DNA of 64,000 nt, taken from positions 124,001 through 188,000 of the forward strand of contig NZ_AP025489.1 of assembly GCF_024347475.1 (NCBI RefSeq), in the 5' to 3' direction. Shown one piece after another: positions 59,656-64,000 of this stretch. Position 1 is the first letter of the stretch, and every line of letters starts with the position of its first letter. The notes under the pieces were generated by a model. It searched no databases. It was not told the origin of the DNA and saw only the letters and a program-made list of their open reading frames with translations. The position numbers were made by a program, and so were the translations under genes. The stretch comes from Vibrio fortis (GTDB lineage: Bacteria; Pseudomonadota; Gammaproteobacteria; Enterobacterales; Vibrionaceae).

Positions 59656-60548
59656 TGAAATATCTAGGTCATACCAGAGTTAAGAAAAAGTCACATAAAG
59701 AGTGGTTATCACACGCAACATCCTCAAAAAAGAAAAATGTAGATGATTTAAAGGACATAGAAGATCAACTAATCGATGTTTATAAAAACTATGATGGAAT
59801 CGTAAACAGTCACTCAAAGATAATACATAAATCTCGATTCCAAAAAAGCTCTGATGTCCTAAAAGACTTTTACAATAAACCACCTGCCGATTTAAAAAAG
59901 GAGCTGTTAAAGAGAAGGAATGAACATGGATTAAGTGAATGTCCATTTTGTGGAAATCCCGTTTCACCGAACACTTTAGATCACTTCATACCAAAAAGTG
60001 ATTGGCCGGAGTTTGCTATCTTCCCAAACAACTTAGTTCCTCAATGCCGAGATTGTGCACCTATTAAAGGAGATGACTACTTTGATGACACTGAAAATCT
60101 AGCGATATTTCATAGCCCTATGTATCACAAGGCTTTATCAGAAGTAACGTTCTCGATAGAGGTTGAATTTGACCAAGCCACAAGAGCAATCAGTGTAACA
60201 CCAAAGATTTGGCTAACTCATGACATAAACTCTTGTGCTGTATCCGTAAAGAGGTTGACACTTCATTTTAGAGGTTTACAAGTAAAGAAACGAATTATTG
60301 CATACAGCAATCGAATGATAAGACATTGGAAAAGCCTTCTAAGAAAAAATAACTTTGATATATCGGATGCTCTTACAACTCGTATAAATGAAAGAGCACC
60401 CAATGATCAAGATAAAAACTGGGAGACTGCACTCTATAAAGGGATTCTTAATAATCAGGATCTTGTTAACTATTTAGAAAGCTTGACTCCTACTGTGAAA
60501 GCGGAAGCAAAAAAAAACAAAGTTCCAATGCATGAACTGGAACTTTGA
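59655..60548 (+). CDS. HNH endonuclease, Septu PtuB-like
   Basis: 297 aa. A Lys-rich N-terminus (about 1-90), then a zinc-knuckle HNH core: CPFCG (Cys96, Cys99), LDHFIPKSDWPEF (catalytic Asp109-His110), NNLVPQCRDC (Asn126 region, Cys131, Cys134), KGDD. The usual CN after the second Cys is CA here, but the Asp-His and metal residues are intact. It is coupled to the ATPase by TAATG and has an SD GAGGTGAGA inside that gene. Together the pair has the Septu layout: ATPase senses, HNH cuts. Target and trigger unknown. Confidence 0.86.
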   Translation: MKYLGHTRVKKKSHKEWLSHATSSKKKNVDDLKDIEDQLIDVYKNYDGIVNSHSKIIHKSRFQKSSDVLKDFYNKPPADLKKELLKRRNEHGLSECPFCGNPVSPNTLDHFIPKSDWPEFAIFPNNLVPQCRDCAPIKGDDYFDDTENLAIFHSPMYHKALSEVTFSIEVEFDQATRAISVTPKIWLTHDINSCAVSVKRLTLHFRGLQVKKRIIAYSNRMIRHWKSLLRKNNFDISDALTTRINERAPNDQDKNWETALYKGILNNQDLVNYLESLTPTVKAEAKKNKVPMHELEL

Positions 60549-60645
60549 CTTGAAGTACCTAAAAAGGAGAACCTAACTTGCGTTCTCCTATTGATGTGTG
60601 ATGAAGGCTGAGATTCGTAGGTTTGCACCTTAGCGTGTAAATCAT

Positions 60646-60673
60646 TGGTCTAGTTTTAAGCTAGACCATTTTC
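60646..60673. terminator. Terminator after HNH gene
   Basis: TGGTCTAG / CTAGACCA stem with a 7-nt loop followed by TTTTC. An earlier hairpin at 60565-60589 is a second candidate. Confidence 0.6.
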
Positions 60674-61102
60674 ATATCTAGATGCGCTTAGGTGTGCGAT
60701 ACAGGTTACTCGCTTGATGGCAGAGATCTCCAAGCAATGAGATTATTCTGTAGTCTATTTGATATACTTGAACTAATCCATGATTCACTAAATCAGCAAA
60801 ACCACTAACCCATTTCTGTCCAAAAGTGAGTTAGGACTTCAAGTTTAATTCTTCTCTAATATTCTCAGTCTCTTACCCAAAACAACCCCCATTGTCCCCA
60901 AAGGTTTTTGGGTGGAGGAATGGGCCTGGCTAAGAAGCTTTTGCCCCAAACTGCGTTGAAGTAGAGGCTCTACTATTATTGATAACCTGTCTTTTCTCAT
61001 ATCGAATCTATTGCCATCACAGCTAGTTGAGTGACCTGAATGTAAAGCAAGGTGTGCTCTTGTGAAACAGCGAATGGATGCATAAAGCCTTGCTTTTTAC
61101 TC

Positions 61103-61251
61103 TGCTATAATGGTAGCAAATAATACCCCAAATAACCCTAATTTGTCATTATAGTAGCAATAATAGCCTATCCACAGTGATGGGCTTTTTTGTCATTCGT
61201 GTTAATGCAGTAATGATGACCATCACCATATTTTTGCTACAATAATAGCAA
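61103..61251 (+). promoter_or_regulatory. hipBA operator dyads TGCTA-N6-TAGCA
   Basis: Two dyads, TGCTA-N6-TAGCA (61103-61118) and TTGCTA-N6-TAGCAA (61234-61251), plus a half-site TAGCAA around 61154. They precede hipB by 55-200 bp and have the form of HipB binding sites in known hipBA systems (paired inverted half-sites with a short gap). A -10-like TATAAT (61270-61275) lies downstream of the second dyad. Confidence 0.6.
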
Positions 61252-61306
61252 CTATTCCGCAATTGGCGTTATAATTGATACCATAATATCAATTTATGAG
61301 GAATGT

Positions 61307-61582
61307 ATGTTATCTCTTTATACCGCTTATGATTTGCAGATGGAACTCAAAGAGTTTATCAAGTCTGCTCGGAAAAAAGATAAACTCAGTGTTCAGAAGA
61401 TGGCTGATCTCTCTGGCGTACCTTACGCGACGATCCGAAAGTTTGAGTCATCTGGCAACATCTCATTGCGTCAGTTCCTCATGCTTTATGAGACAGTCGG
61501 TGACTTGAAAAAAGTGAAAGAGCTGACAAAGTCGTCTGAACCTGAATTTAAATCCATAGAGGATGTGCTTCGACATGCTTAA
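61307..61582 (+). CDS. hipB: HipB-like antitoxin (XRE-type HTH)
   Basis: 91 aa. HTH of the Cro/CI type: LSVQKMADLSGVPYATIRKFESSGNISLRQFLMLYETVG. ATG 61307 with GAGG five bases before. Its last eight bases overlap the hipA start. In HipBA systems the antitoxin binds its own operators and neutralises the kinase. The C-terminus is short and acidic/basic (KSIEDVLRHA), a plausible unstructured degron-like tail. Confidence 0.87.
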   Translation: MLSLYTAYDLQMELKEFIKSARKKDKLSVQKMADLSGVPYATIRKFESSGNISLRQFLMLYETVGDLKKVKELTKSSEPEFKSIEDVLRHA

Positions 61583-62816
61583 CTCAGCCCTAACCGTAAA
61601 ACGAACGCTTAGCACAGGTGAAAAGGTAGTTGTCGGCAAGCTAGCTGAAAATAGTAAGCAAAGCTTCTTTCAATTTGATGAGGCTTATTTAGGCGCTCAC
61701 TCAACCTCTCTGGCTCCGTTCAATTTAAAGGCTGATACAAGCCTACAAGTTGCGCCTAGAGAGCCGCATTACGGCATTCATGGGGTATTTGGAGATAGCC
61801 TCCCTGATGGTTGGGGCCTTTATCTCATGGATCGTGTATTTAGACAGAACGATCATAACCCCAAGGAAGTTACCGCCCTAGAGCGATTGGCTTATTTGGG
61901 TGACAGATGCATGGGTGCGTTGAGCTATGAGCCTGAATTAGATTTACTTGATGAGTCCAAGGAGTCGATTGATATCATTACCCTTGGCCGAGCTGCGATT
62001 GAAGAGTTTGAAGGCACCGAGTCTGCTTTGCTTGAACACTTGATGAATACTGGTGGTTCGGGTGGTACTAGGCCAAAAATGAACGTTACACGTTTATTGA
62101 ATGGGCAATATTCAACATTAGATGACGCACTAGGAACAAAGCTTATCGTAAAACTGACATCTGAAAAGTTTGACTTGAAGCACTCTGAATCATTAGTCGA
62201 ATATTGCTATATGCAGATGGCCCGTAATGTCGGAATTGAGGTTCCAGACTTTGATTTAATTGATGCGGGTAATGGACGATTTTGGCTAGAGCAGGAACGA
62301 TTTGATTGCACCGAGCAAGGCGGTCGAATCCATATGATTTCTGCGTGTGGGTTGTTAGATACACCGTTTCGAGAGCCTTCTTTGGACTATGTAGATTTAG
62401 TTAAAGCTACGCGCATCATGTGTAGTGTCACTGAGTCTCAGAAGCTCATTAAGCGCTGCATGTTTAATTACCTAACGGTTAACCAAGATGATCACAGTAA
62501 GAACTTCAGTTTCCTTGCCAGTGACGCCGATAACTGGACGCTATCGCCTTTCTACGACATTGTTTACAGCCCTAACCCTTACAAAGAGCATATGACGGCA
62601 TTTGGTGGTAATGGCCGAACGCCAAAGAATGCACTAGACCAGTTAGCTGCTCAGGCGGGGTTGTCATCAAAGAAAGCGATTATGGTTATGGCTGAGGAAA
62701 TATTTGAAACAACACGCTCGTTTAGTCTTGAGGCCAAACACCTGGGCTTGTCACCTAACCTAATCAAGGAGATTGATAAGGATATGGTAGAGAAATTTCA
62801 GGCGCTGCAAGTGTAG
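61575..62816 (+). CDS. hipA: HipA-like serine/threonine kinase toxin
   Basis: 413 aa from ATG 61575 (eight-base overlap with hipB). Short N-subdomain-1, P-loop GGSGGTRPK (160-168, with the auto-phosphorylation Ser in the loop), catalytic NQDDHSKNFSF with Asp305 or Asp306 as base, and metal-binding LSPFYDIVYS (Asp328). This matches HipA toxins that phosphorylate glutamyl-tRNA synthetase or a related target and induce persistence. Full length, all motifs intact, so probably active. Confidence 0.9.
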   Translation: MLNSALTVKRTLSTGEKVVVGKLAENSKQSFFQFDEAYLGAHSTSLAPFNLKADTSLQVAPREPHYGIHGVFGDSLPDGWGLYLMDRVFRQNDHNPKEVTALERLAYLGDRCMGALSYEPELDLLDESKESIDIITLGRAAIEEFEGTESALLEHLMNTGGSGGTRPKMNVTRLLNGQYSTLDDALGTKLIVKLTSEKFDLKHSESLVEYCYMQMARNVGIEVPDFDLIDAGNGRFWLEQERFDCTEQGGRIHMISACGLLDTPFREPSLDYVDLVKATRIMCSVTESQKLIKRCMFNYLTVNQDDHSKNFSFLASDADNWTLSPFYDIVYSPNPYKEHMTAFGGNGRTPKNALDQLAAQAGLSSKKAIMVMAEEIFETTRSFSLEAKHLGLSPNLIKEIDKDMVEKFQALQV

Positions 62817-63114
62817 GTTAAATCAAATTCGCCATGACGTTGTAGATGATTTGAGGGTTTTACAGTAGCTGAGGTTATTCGAGTTAATCTGTAATATAAA
62901 GTTCGCAACGCGTGCAGAAGCTAGCCCAGTCGATACCTTAAGAGCAGGAGGTCATTGGGTTAGTTTTAACTTGGACTCAGTAAGACTATTGCCCTCAAGT
63001 TGTTCACTAGCAGACGAATGACTCAAAAGAATGAAAAGCTGACGTTGATAAAATATTAACGCCGTAATGAGTAGAAGACTTATGCACACTCCCAATTGAT
63101 AGAGAGTAAATTAA
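62817..63114. other. 298-bp spacer
   Basis: Convergent tail between hipA and the last LysR gene. I see no hairpin with a T tract and no ORF. Confidence 0.35.
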
Positions 63115-64000
63115 TTATAAGCACCACAGAGACCTAGGGCTGGCCTTTTTGATGACATGGTCAATGAAAAGTCTAGTTGGTTTGGTCATGTATTTGTGGG
63201 ATTGATAGATGATAAACATATTTGACTGTGGCGTATCATAGTCAGTCAAAACTTGTACGAGTTTGCCGCTTTCAAGATGACTCTTAACTAATGCAATAGG
63301 CACGTAAGCAACACCTAACCCACTCAGAGCAGATTCGATAATCAAGTGCATACTTGATGCTGCATACCTCCCAGCAACTTTAACTTGGTAGGCTTTTTCT
63401 TGCTTCATAAAATGCCATTCATTAGAAAGTTGTGATTTCCCCATAATAAGACAGTTGAGCTTTGCCAAATCATCGGGGACTTTTATTTTTCCTGCTGTAC
63501 TCAAGAACTCTGGGCTTGCACAGCACACGCTATATTTTGGCCCTATTCGCCTTGCAATTAAAGAAGAGTCTTTCAAATGACCTGAGCGAAACGCGACATC
63601 AATTCTATCTTCCACCATATTTACATAGCTATCAGAAGTATCCAACTCAATGCTAATTTCTGGATATTTCTTTAAAAACTCAGCAATCCAAGGCTGAGCA
63701 TATTGCATGGCAAAGTCAAAAGGCGATGAAATGCGAACCTTTCCCTTAGGCTCGGATTGTGCCTGCATAATCAATTCGTTTGCTTGCTCAAGCGCTACAA
63801 GGTGCTGCTGACACAAATGAAAATAGTGCTTACCTTCTTCCGTCAATGATAACTTTCGTGTGCTTCGATGAAGTAGCTTTACTCCTAGGCTAGCTTCCAA
63901 TTGAACGACCTTTCGACTGACCGTAGTTGAAGGCATAGCTAATAAACTGCTTGCTCCCGCAAAGCTACCTGCTTCGACAACGCTTATAAAGACCTTGATA
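63115..64000 (-). CDS. LysR-family regulator, N-terminus off window
   Basis: The frame stays open past the ATG at 63936 to base 64000, with upstream codons reading IKVFISVVEAGSFAGASSLLA, the LysR HTH start, so the gene begins outside the window. The visible 294 residues cover most of the HTH and a full effector domain. No operon partner is visible. Confidence 0.9.
   Translation of the reverse strand, partial: IKVFISVVEAGSFAGASSLLAMPSTTVSRKVVQLEASLGVKLLHRSTRKLSLTEEGKHYFHLCQQHLVALEQANELIMQAQSEPKGKVRISSPFDFAMQYAQPWIAEFLKKYPEISIELDTSDSYVNMVEDRIDVAFRSGHLKDSSLIARRIGPKYSVCCASPEFLSTAGKIKVPDDLAKLNCLIMGKSQLSNEWHFMKQEKAYQVKVAGRYAASSMHLIIESALSGLGVAYVPIALVKSHLESGKLVQVLTDYDTPQSNMFIIYQSHKYMTKPTRLFIDHVIKKASPRSLWCL

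Larger units (their letters stand above)
60549..61306. other. 758-bp noncoding region with hairpins and degenerate-looking sequence
   Basis: Holds an AGGAGAAC-N9-GTTCTCCT hairpin (60565-60589), a TGGTCTAG-N7-CTAGACCA hairpin (60646-60668), a paired ACCCAAAA / TTTTGGGT block (60875-60913) and the hipB operators. A tiny reading frame, MGLAKKLLPQTALK, ends at a stop near 60960, with GGAGGA directly before it; it may be the remnant of a larger gene. No intact gene seen. Confidence 0.45.

Noticed and set aside
61296..61508. Alternative-frame ORF overlapping hipB
   Set aside because: hipB has the HTH and a better-spaced SD; the other frame has no recognised features.
1..64000. tRNA, rRNA, CRISPR array, prophage or complete insertion sequence
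   Set aside because: No cloverleaf-like or rRNA stretches, no regular repeat-spacer pattern and no intact transposase or integrase were noticed by eye; a computed scan was not available.

Overview
The window looks like a piece of a Vibrio-type (Vibrionaceae, Gammaproteobacteria) chromosome, probably the accessory-rich secondary replicon. This is an inference from moderate-to-low GC, a DUF3332 lipoprotein, secreted endonuclease I, a YbfB-type MFS carrier, TonB receptor and MCP genes, and an unusual wealth of LysR regulators (eight in 64 kb). I saw no rRNA, tRNA, CRISPR array or intact transposase. Most genes are envelope proteins, exported enzymes, transporters and their adjacent regulators.

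Layout. 1-4.2 kb: C-terminus of a TonB-dependent receptor, an exported alpha/beta hydrolase and a hybrid sensor kinase with a His-rich periplasmic stretch. 4.4-15.7 kb: three paralogous exported DUF1254/DUF1214-type proteins, each beside its own LysR gene, interspersed with a GGDEF protein, small outer-membrane barrels and an MscS channel. The three DUF1254 promoters share one architecture with identical internal spacing. 15.8-25.8 kb: two lipoproteins, a chemoreceptor, an HxlR/SnoaL divergent pair, a hexapeptide acetyltransferase, an MFS/GST pair, a Nudix hydrolase and small unknowns. 26-30 kb: an inner-membrane run chaA-dedA-mgtE-marC. 30-38 kb: tandem paralogous barrels, LysR, a second MscS channel with a translationally coupled 51-codon leader ORF, an HSL-type esterase, a 26-aa membrane peptide and an alkylsulfatase-like protein with a degenerate metal site. 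38-42.7 kb: MarR with a membrane protein, then a sulfide/persulfide module (SqrR/BigR-like ArsR, two YeeE/YedE halves, CoA-disulfide reductase-rhodanese). 42.8-45.2 kb: subtilisin-like protease with a coupled free I9-like inhibitor. 45.7-55.4 kb: three LysR-controlled units (amidohydrolase/membrane protein; metallo-hydrolase-grxB-MFS; S-adenosylhomocysteinase). 55.9-62.8 kb: multidomain endonuclease I, then an apparently AT-rich two-gene ATPase-HNH island of Septu-like logic and a hipBA toxin-antitoxin pair. The window ends inside another LysR gene.

The strongest candidates for something undescribed are (i) the triplicated LysR/DUF1254 module with its shared promoter grammar, (ii) the ATPase-HNH pair with a roughly 200-residue unexplained N-terminal domain, and (iii) two small ORFs with excellent ribosome-binding sites. 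All functional names come from motif recognition by eye; no database search was run.
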